In this document: positions 46,733 to 58,000 of the stretch, piece by piece
How the letters are laid out: each line of letters opens with the position of its first letter
How positions within the stretch are numbered: the first letter of the stretch is position 1
Translations under genes and position numbers: made by a program
The notes under the pieces: generated by a model
What the model was told of the DNA's origin: nothing
Seen by the model: only the letters and a program-made list of their open reading frames with translations
Database searches by the model: none
Source: Chlorocebus sabaeus
Lineage: Eukaryota > Chordata > Mammalia > Primates > Cercopithecidae
Reading direction: 5' to 3'
Length of the DNA stretch: 64,000 bases
NCBI RefSeq assembly: GCF_047675955.1
Contig: NC_132909.1
Coordinates: forward strand, 39,669,931-39,733,930

Positions 46733-47045
46733 TTCATGCCGGGCAGTGGCTCAAGCCTGTAATCCCAGTCCTTTGGGAGGCTGAGGTGGAGGGATCACCT
46801 GAGGTCAAGAGTTTTGAGACCAGCCTGGCCAACATGGCAAAACACCATCTCTACAAAAACACAAAAATTAGCTGGGCATGATAGTACACGCCTGTAATCC
46901 CAGCTACTTGGGAGGCTGAGGCAGGAGAATCACTTGAATCCGAGAAGTGGAGGTTGCAGTGAGCCAAGATCATGCCATTGCACTCCACCACAGGTGACAG
47001 AGCAAAACTCCACCTCAAAAAAAGAAAAAAAAAAAAAGAAAGAAA
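46733..47045 (+). mobile_element. Alu, plus strand
   Basis: atgccgggcagtggctcaagc to ccattgcactccaccacagg with an A-rich tail rich in aaag. Confidence 0.92.
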
Positions 47046-47379
47046 AGAAAATGTTTTCAATATTTCAGGGTATAAATTCAAGATGAGTATTATCTGTGAT
47101 ATATAAGAAGGCTGGATGGAGAGAATAAAGGCTCTAATAAATTGGGAAGAATTATTTTAAAGAGATCCTTTCACTGTCATGAGAAGAAAAGGGAAAAGGT
47201 AGTTGAAACAATCTTGTTAGGCAAAAACATCAGAAGTAGAAATGTAAATGATTGCAATTCTAAATACATGAAATTCTAGAAGAAACTGTGAACACAGTTT
47301 TGACCTGGGACACTTATCTAAGAATCAACCATGTTTTCTCTCTTCTGTAATTCTTTCTCAGGTGAGATTATCTGAACAA

Positions 47380-50300
47380 ATCACCACCTTCAGCTTGAGA
47401 ATGTGTCTTTAAAGGCATTAGGAACAGACCCTCTGAAGGAGGTAGACTGCTCCTACAGGACCCGGGAGACACCCCAAATACTGTGAGTGCCCCAACTGCA
47501 GAAATGGGAACGGGAGACCCTCCTCTCCTGAACACACACCCCCATACAGGGTGCAGGAGGCAGCAGGGAGGCCCTGGGAGCTTGCTGAATCCCCAAGCAG
47601 CCCATTCCTGCCTGGCACCACAGGAATCCATCAGGAGGGAGGACAGAGGAGCAGGGGTAAAACACCAAAGGGAGAAGGACTTCCCTAGCTGAACTTTGCA
47701 AGAATTTGAACAAGGCAAGAAGCCTCCTGGCCAGAACTCAGGGGGGAGGCAAGAATCTGGCTTGCAGACCTCACAGGCCGGGAAAAACTAAAGCACTGTT
47801 CTTTCCCAGCTGGGAGGCAGGAAGCCTTAAGCAATTTTCAAGCCCAACTCACCCTCCACCTGGAAAGAGACTCACGGCTGTTGTGGGGGCAAAGTGAAAT
47901 TGAGACCTGCTCTTTGGTTTGCATGGGAGCTGAGTCAGGATTGTGACTGCCGGCTTTCCCCACTTCCCGGACATCCTGTATGACTGAGCAGAGACATCCA
48001 TAATCCTCCTATGTATAAAACTTTAGTGACCTTGGAATCTCACCCCCACCCTCCACAGCAGCCGCGGCAAGACCCATCCAACAAGAGTCTGAACTAGACA
48101 CAGCTAGCACCTCTCCCACCCAATTATTCTTCCCTACCCAACCTGGTGGTGGTAGACAAAGAATATAATCTTGCACTGCAGTCTTGAAGACAGAGCAAGA
48201 CTCTGTCTCAAGAAAAACAAAAATTAAAAATATAATAATAAAAATTAAAATTTAAAAACCCCACAAAACACCAAACTATGCAGGCAATAAAGAGCATGAT
48301 GAATGCAATGCTACCACACATTTCAATATTAATATTGAATGTAAATGGCCTAAATGCTCCACTTGAAAGACATAGAACTGCAGAATGAATAAGAACTCAC
48401 CAATCAACTATCTGCTTTCTTCAGGAGACTCAGCTAACATAACACATAAGGACCCAAATAAACTTAAAGGGCATTTCATTCAAATGGATACCAAAAGCAA
48501 GCAGGGGTAGCTATTCTTATACCAGACAAAACAAACTTTAAAGCAACAGTGATTAAAAGAGACAAAGAGGGACATTATGTAATGATAAATGGCCTGGTCC
48601 AACAGAAAAACATCACAATCCTAAACATGTATGCATTTAACACCGGAACTCCCAAATTTATAAAACAATTACTAACAGACCTAAGAAACGAGATAGATAG
48701 CAACACCATAATAGTGGCAAACTTTGATACTCCACTGACAGCACTAGACAGGTCATCAAGACATAAAGTCAACAAAGAAACAATGGATTTAAACTATACC
48801 CAGGAACAAATGGACTTAACAGATATGTACAAAACATTTTCTCCAACAACTGCAGAACACACATTCTACTCAACAGTGCATGGAACTTTCTCCAAGATAG
48901 ATCATATGATAGGCCATAAAATGATCCTCAACAAATTTAAGAAAATTGAAATTATGTCAAACACTCTCTCAGACCACAGTGGAATAAAATTGTAAATCAA
49001 CTCCCACAGGAACCTTCAAAACCACACAAATTCATGGAAATTAAATAACCTGATCCTGAATAAGCACTGGGGCAAAAAACAAAATTGATATAGAAATTAA
49101 AAAATTCTTCAAACTGAGTGACAATAATGACACAATCTATCAAAACCTCTGGGATACAGCTAAGGCGATGCTAAGAGGAAAATTCATAGCCCTAAATGCC
49201 TACATAAAAAAGTCTGAAAGCAAAAATGGACAATCTAAGGTCACACCTCAAGGAACTAGAGAAACAAGAACAAATCAAACCCAAACCCAACAGAAAAAAA
49301 GAAAATAACCAAGATCAGAGCAGAACAAAATAAAATTGAAAGAAAAAAATACAAAAGGTAAATGAAACAAAAAGCTGCTTATTTGAAAAGATAAATAAAA
49401 TTGATAGACCATTAGCAAGATTAACCAAGAAGAGAGAAAATCCAAATAACCTCACTGAGAAATGAAACAGGAGATATTATAACTGACACCACTGAAATAC
49501 AAAAAAATCATTCAAGGCTACTACGAATACATTACACACATAAACTAGAAAACCTAGAAGAGATGAAAAAATTCCTGGAAAAATACAAACCTGCTAGCTT
49601 AAATCAGGAAGCATTTGACACCCTGAACAGACCAATAACAAGCAGTGAGATTAAAGTGGTTAATTTGAAAATTACCAACAAAAAAAGTCCAGGACCAGAT
49701 GGATTCACAGCAGAATTCTACCTGATATTCAAATTAGTACCAATCCTCTTGACACTATTCCACAAGATAGAGAAAGGAGGAACCCTCCCTAATTCATTCT
49801 ATGAGGTCAGCATCACCCTAATACCAAAACCAGGAAAAGATACAACCAAAAAAGAACACTACAGACCAATATCCTTGATAAACATTGATGCTAATATTCT
49901 TAACAAAACACTAGTTAACCATATCCAACAACATGTCAAAAAGATAATCCATCATGATCATGCTGATTTCATACCAGGTATGCAGGGATGGTTTAACACA
50001 CGCAAGTCAACAAATGTGATATACCACATAAATAGAACTGAAAACAAAAACCAGATGCTCATCTGAATAGATGCAGAAAAAAAATTTGACAAAATTTAGC
50101 ATCACTTTATGATTAAACCTCTTAGCAAAGTTGGCATACCAGGGGCACAGCTTAATGTAATAAATAAAAGCTATCTATGACAAACCCACAGCCAGCATAA
50201 TACTGAATAGAAAACAGTTGAAAGCATTTCCTTTGACAATGGGAACAAGACAAGGATGTCTACTCTCACCACTCCTCTTCAACAGAGCCATGGAAGTCCT

Positions 50301-52490
50301 AGCCAGAGCCATCAGACAAGAGAAAGAAATAAAGGGCATCCAAATCAGTAAACAGGAAGTCAGACTGTCCGTTTGCTGATGATATGATCATTTACCTTGA
50401 AAACCGTAAGGACTCCTCCAGAAAGCTCCTAGAACTGATAAAACAATTCAGCAAAGTTTCTGGATACAAGATTAATGTACACAACTCAGTAGCTCTTCTA
50501 TTCACCAACAGCAACCAAACAGAGAATTAAATCAAGAACTTAACCTCTTTTACAATAGCATAAAAAAATTAAATGAATATACCTGATGAAGTCAAAAGAC
50601 CTGTAAAAGGAAAATTACAAAACACTGCTGAAAGAAATCATAGACAACACGAACAAATGGAAACACACCCCATGCTCAAGCATGGGTAGAATAATTTGTG
50701 AAAATGACCATACTGCCAAAAGCAATCTATAAATTCAACACAATCCCCGTCAAAATACCACCATCATTCTTCACAGAGTTAGAAAAAACAATATTAAAAT
50801 TCATATAGAACCAAAATTTACATAGAACCAAAAAAGAGCCTGCATAGCCAAAGCAAGACTAAGCAAAAAGAACAAATCTGGAGGCACCACACTACCTGGT
50901 TACAAACTATATAGGCCATAGTCACCAAAAGAGCGTGGTACTGGTATAAAAATTGGCACATAGACCAACAGAACAGAGAACCCACAAATAATTACAGCCA
51001 AGCGATCTTCAAAAAGCAAACAAAAACATAAAGTGGGGAAAGTACACCCTTTCAACAAATGGTTCTGGGATAATTGGCTAGCCACATGTAGAAGAATGAA
51101 ACTGGATTCTCATCTCTCACCTTATAAAAAAATAAACTCAAGATGGATTAAGGACTTAAACCTAAGACCAGAAACTATAAAAATTCTGGAAGATAAAATC
51201 GGAAAAACCTTTCTAGGCATTGGCTAGGCAAAAATTTCATTACCAAAAACCAAAAAGCAAATGCAATAAAAACAAAGATAAATAGCTGAGACCTAATTAA
51301 ACTAAAGAGCTTTTTGCATGGCAAAAGGAACAGTCGGCACAGTAAACAGACAACTCACACAGCCGGAGAAAATCTGCACAATCTATACACCTGACAATGG
51401 ATTAATATCCAGAATCTACAACAAACTCAATTATACCTCTGACAAAGGATTAACATCTAGAATCTAAAACAAACTCAAACAAATCAGTAAGCAAAAAAAA
51501 GAAAAAAAACAACCCCATCAAAAAGTGTGGTAAGGACATGAATAGAAAATCCTCAAAAGAAGATGGCCAACAAACATATAAAAAATGGTTAACATACTAA
51601 TGATCAAAGAAATGCAAATCAAATCCACAATGTGATACCACCTTATTCCTGCAAGAATAGCCATAGTCAAAAGATCAAACAACTGTAGATGTTGGCGTGG
51701 ATGTGGCAATCAGAGAACACATCCATACTGCTGGTGGGAATGTAAACTAGTACAGCCACTATAGAAAACATATAAATGCATATGGAAAACAGTGTGGAGA
51801 TTCTGTAAACAACTAAAAGTAGAACTACCATTTGATCCAGCAATCCCACTACTGAGTATCTACCCAGAGAAAAAGAAGTCATTATCTGAAAAAGGTACTT
51901 GCACATGCGTGTTTCTAGCAGCACAGTTCACAACTGTAAAATCATGGAACCAACTGAAATGCCCATGAATTAACGGGTGGGTAAAGAATCTGTGAGATAC
52001 ATACATATGTGTGTGTGTATGTGTATATATATATACAGTATGTATAATGTGTGTGTGTGTATATATATACACACATGCACACACATATATATGTTGGAAT
52101 TATAATTTTATATATATATACACACACACACCATATATATATATATGTTGGAATACTACCCAACAATAAAAAGGAATGAATTAACAGCATTTGCAACATC
52201 CTGGATAAGATTGGAGACTATTATTCTAATGGTAAAATGAATATCGTATGTTCTCACTGATATGTGGGAGGTATGCTATGAGGATGCAAAGGCATAAGAA
52301 TAATACAATGGACTTTGGGTACTTGGGGGGAAGAGTGAAAGGGGAAGGGATAAAATACAACATATATGGTGCAGTGTATACTGCTTGGGTGCACCAGGAT
52401 CTCACAAATCACCACTAAAGAACTTACTCAACTAACCAAATACCACCTGTACATAAGTAACTTATGGAACAATAAAATTTAAAAAATTAT
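47380..52490 (+). mobile_element. L1 LINE (L1PB-like), ORF1 missing, inactive
   Basis: A GC-rich L1-type 5' UTR (about 47380-48165) is followed by only the last ~50 bp of an Alu (48170-48225) and then directly by ORF2 from about 48260; ORF1 is absent. ORF2 text runs to about 52240. Endonuclease-type frame 48549-48995 includes LDRSSRHKVNKETMDLN. Reverse-transcriptase-type frame 49563-50066 includes KKSPGPDGFTAEFY and IPKPGKDTT. A frameshifted FADD box lies near 50375. The 3' UTR ends with taccacctgtacataagtaac and ggaacaataaaatt. Stops and frameshifts are many. The subfamily is a guess. Confidence 0.85.
51999..52153. repeat. Compound (TG)/(TA)/(CA) microsatellite in L1 ORF2 3' end
   Basis: Alternating gtgtgtgtgtatg, tatatatata and cacacacac runs contain two copies of atatatatgttggaat (ending near 52100 and 52155), a slippage-made partial duplication. 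Confidence 0.88.
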
Positions 52491-52540
52491 TCTTATAATT
52501 ACAGACAGGCTAACATAATGAATTCTTCATAAACTATTAC

Positions 52541-52985
52541 ACAGGCCAGGCCTGGTACCTCATGCCTGTAATCCCAGCACTCTGGGAGGCCGAAGTGAGT
52601 GATCACCTGAGGTCACGCTTTGGAGACTAGTTTGACCAACATGGTGAAACCTTGTCTCTACTAAAAATACAAAAATTAGCCCAGGCGAGGTGGCTCACGC
52701 CTGTAATCCCAGCACTTTGGGAGGCTGAGACGGGTTGACCGTGAGGTCAGGAATTTGAGACCAGCCTGACCAAAATGGTGAAACCCCGTTTGTATTAAAA
52801 ATACAAAAATTAGCCGGGCATGGTGGCACGTGCCTGTAATTTCAGCTACTCAGGAGGCTGAGGCAGGGGAATTGCTTGAACCTGAAAGGCAGAGAGGTTG
52901 CAGTGAGCCCAGACTGCACCACTGGACTCCAGCCTGGGAGACGGATTAAGACTCTGTCTCAAAAACAAACAAACAACAACAACAA
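52541..52985 (+). mobile_element. Alu inserted into or next to a partial Alu
   Basis: 52541-52679 is an Alu left portion ending aaaaattagcccagg. A complete second Alu starts at once (aggcgaggtggctcacgcc) and ends with a caacaacaacaa tail at about 52985. The first element's right half is missing, consistent with one Alu replacing or truncating the other. Confidence 0.85.
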
Positions 52986-54199
52986 CAACAAAAACCCTAT
53001 TAAACAAAAAAGAAAATTAGGGTCCAGCATGAGTGCCAGTCAAGTTAAAACAGAGAATTTGCATGGGGAGATTCTGAACCAAAAGATTGTATAGTAATAA
53101 ATTCAATACAAAGCAGACAACATAAATTTGCTTTCAGCATTTTTGAGAATTTTTGTTTTCTAGTAAATTAGACACCTTCTTAAAATGATTTATTTTGTTC
53201 CAGTATTGCTTTTTTTCTCCTATTGTTTCAAAGTTAAACACACTCCAGAATTTATTTACACCTAAGATTCACCTTTAGACTAATAGATGTGTATTTTTAA
53301 CTCAATGTAAATCAATACTAACAGTCCATATGTGCTTGCAGGCAGAGGCCACATGTTCAAAGAAAAATATATTAAAAATTTTTTAAAGATTTATTTGGAA
53401 CTCAGAAATGTATGTATTTTACTTATGTTTGTATATAATTTTTATTATGACCATAAAAATAATCCTGTAGTCAACAATTTAATTGTACATTTAAAAATAA
53501 CTAAAACTGTAGAATTGAATTGTTTGTAATACAAAGAATAAATGCTAGAGGTAATGGAGATTGCATTTAGTCTAATGTAATGGTTATATATTGTATGCCT
53601 GTATCAAAATATACCATATATGGCATAAATATGTACACGTATTAGGTATCTGCAAAAATTAAGAATACATTTAAATGTGAAAATAAAAATAAAAATTTAA
53701 CCTAAAGGAACAACATTCTTTAACTTAAGGGCAATTAAGTCACTGGCAAAAAAGATTACAAGAGATGTCAGTCCATTTATCTCACCAAACAGTATATTTT
53801 TACCATCTTTTACTTACACCCTGGAGTAAGGTGGAATACGTTAAAGTTAGAGGCATAACACTTCATTGAATTCACCATAGTATTTAACATGTTAAAAATG
53901 TTGAGTTGAAAAATTAAGTTCACATGTAATTTATAATTTTAAAATATACTGCAATATTTCATAAAAATACAATCATACTAAATTTTAACTAAAATTAAGA
54001 ATATTTTCCTTTCATAATAATGCAGAATACTAATCTGAACACCTACCTCATGCATCACTCAATATTACAAGTTAACCACAAAGATCCTCTCTACTTAAAT
54101 TTTCATCATGCGTCTTACATTTTAATGTCCTTACCTTTCCATAGAAAAGGTCATAAATAATGCCTCTTCATATTTGTAATGCTTTTTCAAAATAAATAC
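52986..54199 (-). other. ZNF91 3' UTR or downstream flank (minus strand)
   Basis: AT-rich sequence downstream of the zinc-finger exon, largely free of repeats. Candidate AATAAA signals on the minus strand (tttatt on plus) occur at 53390-53395, 53251-53256 and 53189-53194. The transcript end is therefore plausibly in this stretch, but which signal is used cannot be told from sequence. Confidence 0.45.
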
Positions 54200-54724
54200 T
54201 CTTCTGTACTTTAAAGACATATTTTCTTTCTTTAAAGACCGATCTTTTGACAGTAATTACACTTCTAATGTTTTTATTTAGTATGAACGCTCTGATTTTG
54301 AGTAAGATGTGAGCAGGTATTAATGGCATTTTTACTTTGTCTATATTTGCACACTTTTTCTCAAATATAAATGCTTTCCTGTTCATTAAGGTGTGAGCAT
54401 TGGTTCAAAGTTTGGCCACATTGTTCACACTGGTAGTTTTCTCCAGTATGAATTATCTTACCTACAATCAAGTGTGACAATCATTTAGATGCTTTGTCGT
54501 ATTCTTCACATTCCTGGGATTTCTCAGCAGTATGATTTTCTTGATGTTTAGAAAAGTTTGAGTTGTCAAAAGCACTGGCACATCTTTCAGGTTTGTAGAG
54601 TTTCTCTCCAGTATGAATAATCTTATGTCTGTTAAGAATTCAGGACTTTTTATAGACTTTACCACATTATTCACACTTGTAAGATTTCTCTCCAATACAA
54701 GTTATCTGTAGTAACGTGTGAAAA
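54200..54724 (-). pseudogene. Decayed zinc fingers beyond the ZNF91 stop
   Basis: Reading past the stop in shifted frames, finger words recur at about 84-bp steps: a GEKSYKCE-then-stop-CGK piece, RHKIIHTGEKLYK, KIIHTGE with QCEQCGQ, then CSHLTQNQSVHTK. Roughly six former finger units are visible with stops and frameshifts. They show that the ancestral array extended about 500 bp further. They are now 3' UTR. Confidence 0.8.
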
Positions 54725-57700
54725 CTAGTTAAAGGTTTTGCCAAATTTTTCCTGTTTGTAGGGTTGCTGTCCAGTATGAATTTTCTTATGTCTGATTAGG
54801 GCTGAAGACCAGAAAAAGGATTTGCCACATTCTTCACATTTGTAGAGTTTTACTCCAGTATGAATTATCTTATGTTTAGTAAAAGTTGAAGACCGGTTAA
54901 AAGATTTCCCACATTCTTTACATGTGTAGGGTTTCTCTCTAGTATGAATTTTCTTATGGTTAGTAAGGATTGAAGACTGGTTAAAGGCTTTGCCACATTT
55001 TTCACATTTGTAGGGTTTCTCTCCAGTATGAATTATCTTATGCTTAGTAAGAGCTGAGGACTCTTTAAAGGCTTTGCCACATTCTTCACATTTGTAGGGT
55101 TTCTCTCCAGTGTGCATCCTCTTATGTCTAGTTAGGGTTGAGGATTGGCTAAATGCTTTGCCACATTCTTCACATTTGTAGGGTTTCTCTCTAGTATGAA
55201 TTCTCTTATGTCCAGTAAGGGTTGAGGATGATATAAATGCTTTGCCACATTCTTCACACTTGTAAGGTTTCTCTCCGGTATGAATTATCTTATGTGTAGT
55301 AAGCTTTGAGGATCGATTAAAAGCTTTGCCACATTCTTCACATTTGTAGGGTTTCTCCCCAGTGTGCATCCTCTTATGTCTAGTTAGGGTTGAGGATTGG
55401 CTAAAGGCTTTGCCACATTCTTCACATTTGTAGGGCTTCTCTCCAGTATGAATTACCTTATGTTCAGTAAGAGTTGAAGATTTCCTAAAAGCTTTGCCAC
55501 ATTCTTCACATTTGTAGGGTTTCTCTCCAGTATGAATTATCTTATGTGTAGTAAGGGTTGAGGATTGGCTAAAAGCTTTGCCACATTGTTCACATGTGTA
55601 GGGTTTCTCTCCAGTGTGCATCCTCTTATGTGTAGTAAGGTGTGAGGGTTGGCTAAATGCTTTGCCACATTCTTCACATTTGTAGGGTTTCTCTCTGGTA
55701 TGAATTCTCTTATGTTCAGTAAGGGTTGAGGACCAGAAAAACGCTTTGCCACATTCTTCACTCTTGTGAGGTTTCTCTTTAGTATTAATTACCTTATGTG
55801 TAGTAAGATTAGAAGATTGATTTAAAGCTTTGCCACATTTTTCACATTTGCAGAGGTTCTCTCCAGCATATATTATTTTATGTTTAGCAAGGGTTGAGGG
55901 ATGCTTAAAAGCTTTGCCACATTCTTTACATTTGTAGGGTTTCTCTCCAGTATGAATGGTCTTATGTTTAGTAAGGGTTGAGGAATGGCTAAAAGCTTTG
56001 CCACATTCTTCACATTTGTAGGGCTTCTCTCCAGTGTGTATCCTTTTATGTCTAGTTAGGGTTGAAGACCATATAAATGCTTTGTCACATTCTTTACATT
56101 TGAAGGGTTTCTCTCTAGTATGAATTCTTTTATGTTTAGTAAGGCTTGAGGACCAGATAAATGCTTTGCCACATTCTTCACATTTATAAGGTTTCTCTCC
56201 AGTATGAATTATCTTATGTGCAGTAAGATTTGAAGATCGATTAAAAGCTTTGCCACATTCTTCACATTTGTAGAGTTTCTCTCCGGCATGTATTATTTTA
56301 TGTTTAGTAAGGGTTGAGAGTCGCTTAAAAGCTTTGCCACATTCTTTACATTTGTAAGGTTTCTCTTCAGTATGAGTCATCTTATGATTAGTAAGGGTTG
56401 AGGAATTGCTAAAAGCTTTGCCACATTCTTTACATTTGTAGGGTTTCTCTCCAGTATGAATTCTCTTATGTTTAGCAAGGGTTGAGGAATGGCTAAAAGC
56501 TTTGCCACATTCTTCACATTTGCAGGGCTTCTCTCCAGTATGTATCCTCTTATGTCTAGTTAGGGTTGAGGACCATATAAATGCTTTGCCACATTCTTCA
56601 CACTTGTAAGACTTCTCTCCAGTATGAATTATCTTATGTGTAGAAAGACTTGAGGATTGATTAAAAGCTTTGCCACATTCTTCACATTTGTAGCATTTCT
56701 TTCCAGCATGAATTATTTTATGGGTAGTAAGGGTTGAGAATTGCTTAAAAGCTTTGCCACATTCTTTACATTTGTAGGGTTTCTCTCCACTATGAATTAT
56801 CTTATGTTGAGCAAGGGTTAAGGATTGCCTAAAAGCTTTGCCACATTCTTCACATTTGTAAGGTTTCTCTCCAGTGTGTACCCTCTTATGTTTAGTAAGG
56901 GTTGAGGATTGCCTAAAAGCTTTGCCACATTCTTCACATTTGTAGGGTTTCTCTCCAGTGTGTATCCTCTTATGTCTAGTTAGGGTTGAGGACCATAGAA
57001 ATGCTTTGCCACATTCTTCACACTTGTAGAGTTTCTCTTCAGTGTGTATCCTCTTATGTCTAGTTAGGGTTGGGGAGCAAATAAATGCTTTGCCACATTC
57101 TTCACACTTGCAAGGTTTTCCTCTAGTATGAATTTTCTTATGCCCAGTAAGCGTTGAAAGCCAGATAAATGCTTTGCCACATTGTTCACACTTGTAAGGT
57201 TTCTGTCCAGAATGAATTATCTTATGTGTAGTCAGACTTGAGGACTGATTAAAAGTTTTGTCACACTCTTCACACTTGTAGATTTTCTCTTCAGCACAAA
57301 TTATTTTGTGCGTAATAAGGGTTGAGAGTTGTTTAAAAGCTTTGCCACATTCTTCACATTTGTAGGGTTTATCTTCAGTATGAATTTTCTTATGATTAGT
57401 AAGGGTTGAGGACCAATGAAAGGTTTTTTCACATTCTTCACATTTGTAGGCCTTCTCTGTAATACTTATTGTATGTCTGTTTGAATTTAAAAATTTATAA
57501 AAGACTTTCAAATATTTACTACATTGAAATACTTTGCTCCGGGTAGTTGTGAAACACTGGTTAAGTTTACTATAACCTTCTTTGTGCACCTTACACTCAT
57601 CCACACTTTTACAACTTTTTCTTAACTGTAAATTCTCATGTCCACATTTTTCATATTTTCTCAGTAATACTTTTTGAAAAGAATCTTCCATGCCCTGCTC

Positions 57701-57735
57701 TGGCCAAAAGTCTTGAGCAAAATGAGGACATATAT
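54725..57735 (-). CDS. ZNF91: KRAB zinc-finger protein ZNF91, terminal zinc-finger exon (partial gene)
   Basis: This exon encodes the DNA-binding part of a nuclear KRAB zinc-finger repressor; the family recruits TRIM28/KAP1 to silence retroelements. A splice acceptor (T-rich tract then cag) ends at 57736. The exon starts with two bases completing a split codon, then reads ICPHFAQDFWPEQG before the Met at 57691. Counting from that Met there are 988 residues: linker 1-81 with a vestigial finger at 56-76, 32 units of 28 residues (82-977), and 11 residues of a dead finger. Consensus is YKCEECGKAF..SSTLT.HK.IHTGEKP. Unit 2 has Cys as fourth ligand. Units 19, 20 and 21 each lost one ligand (His to Tyr, His to Asn, Cys to Ser). 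Contact residues (-1,2,3,6) by unit: 1 WSTN; 2 QSTT; 3 QSST; 4 WSTG; 5 CPTR; 6 WSTR; 7 QSTK; 8 QLTQ; 9 QSTT; 10 QSST; 11 WSTR; 12 HSTK; 13 NSTN; 14 RSTK; 15 RSNA; 16 WSSK; 17 WSTR; 18 HSTK; 22 QSHT; 23 QSTT; 24 KSTE; 25 QSTR; 26 RSKT; 27 SSTG; 28 QSTR; 29 ESAK; 30 QSIN; 31 RSTK; 32 WSAR. The KRAB exons lie outside the window. Orthology is by recognition of finger order; a close paralogue is the alternative. Confidence 0.88.
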
Positions 57736-57760
57736 CTGAAAAAAAATTAAAAATAATAAA
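57736..57760 (-). other. ZNF91: Splice acceptor of the ZNF91 zinc-finger exon
   Basis: On the minus strand, attttttttcag directly precedes atatatgtcctcat. The downstream frame joins without a stop to the zinc-finger reading frame and gives the usual post-KRAB linker text. The intron is phase 1, as expected for the junction between the last KRAB-side exon and the finger exon in this family. Confidence 0.85.
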
Positions 57761-57865
57761 TTACTCCACTGACTGGACTCAAATGAATATAGTTTAAAAA
57801 TCTTACCTATAAAATTACACAAACTACATAAACAAAATAGCACTGCAAAATACCACAGGCCCTAA

Positions 57866-57988
57866 GTCTTTTTATTTATTTATTTATTTTTTTTGAGATG
57901 AGCCTCACTCTGTCGCCCAGGCTGGAGTGCAGTGGCACGATCTCGCCTCACAGCAAGCCCCGCCTCCAGGGTTCATGCCATTCTCTTG
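57866..57988 (-). mobile_element. 5'-truncated Alu, ~130 bp upstream of the splice acceptor
   Basis: tatttatttatt and oligo-T, then gagatgagcctcactctgtcgcc, to ccattctctt: only the 3' third of an Alu. Perfect 12-bp target duplication cacaggccctaa at 57854-57865 and 57989-58000. Confidence 0.93.
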
Positions 57989-58000
57989 CACAGGCCCTAA

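Noticed and set aside
47380..48165. GC-rich stretch with several open frames, considered as a CpG-island gene
   Set aside because: It fits an L1 5' UTR immediately upstream of L1 ORF2 and has few CpGs.
48549..50066. Frames of 148 and 167 codons with endonuclease and reverse-transcriptase motifs
   Set aside because: Fragments of L1 ORF2 with stops between them.
54468..54695. Minus-strand 75-codon frame downstream of ZNF91
   Set aside because: It is a shifted frame through decayed zinc fingers, not a new gene.
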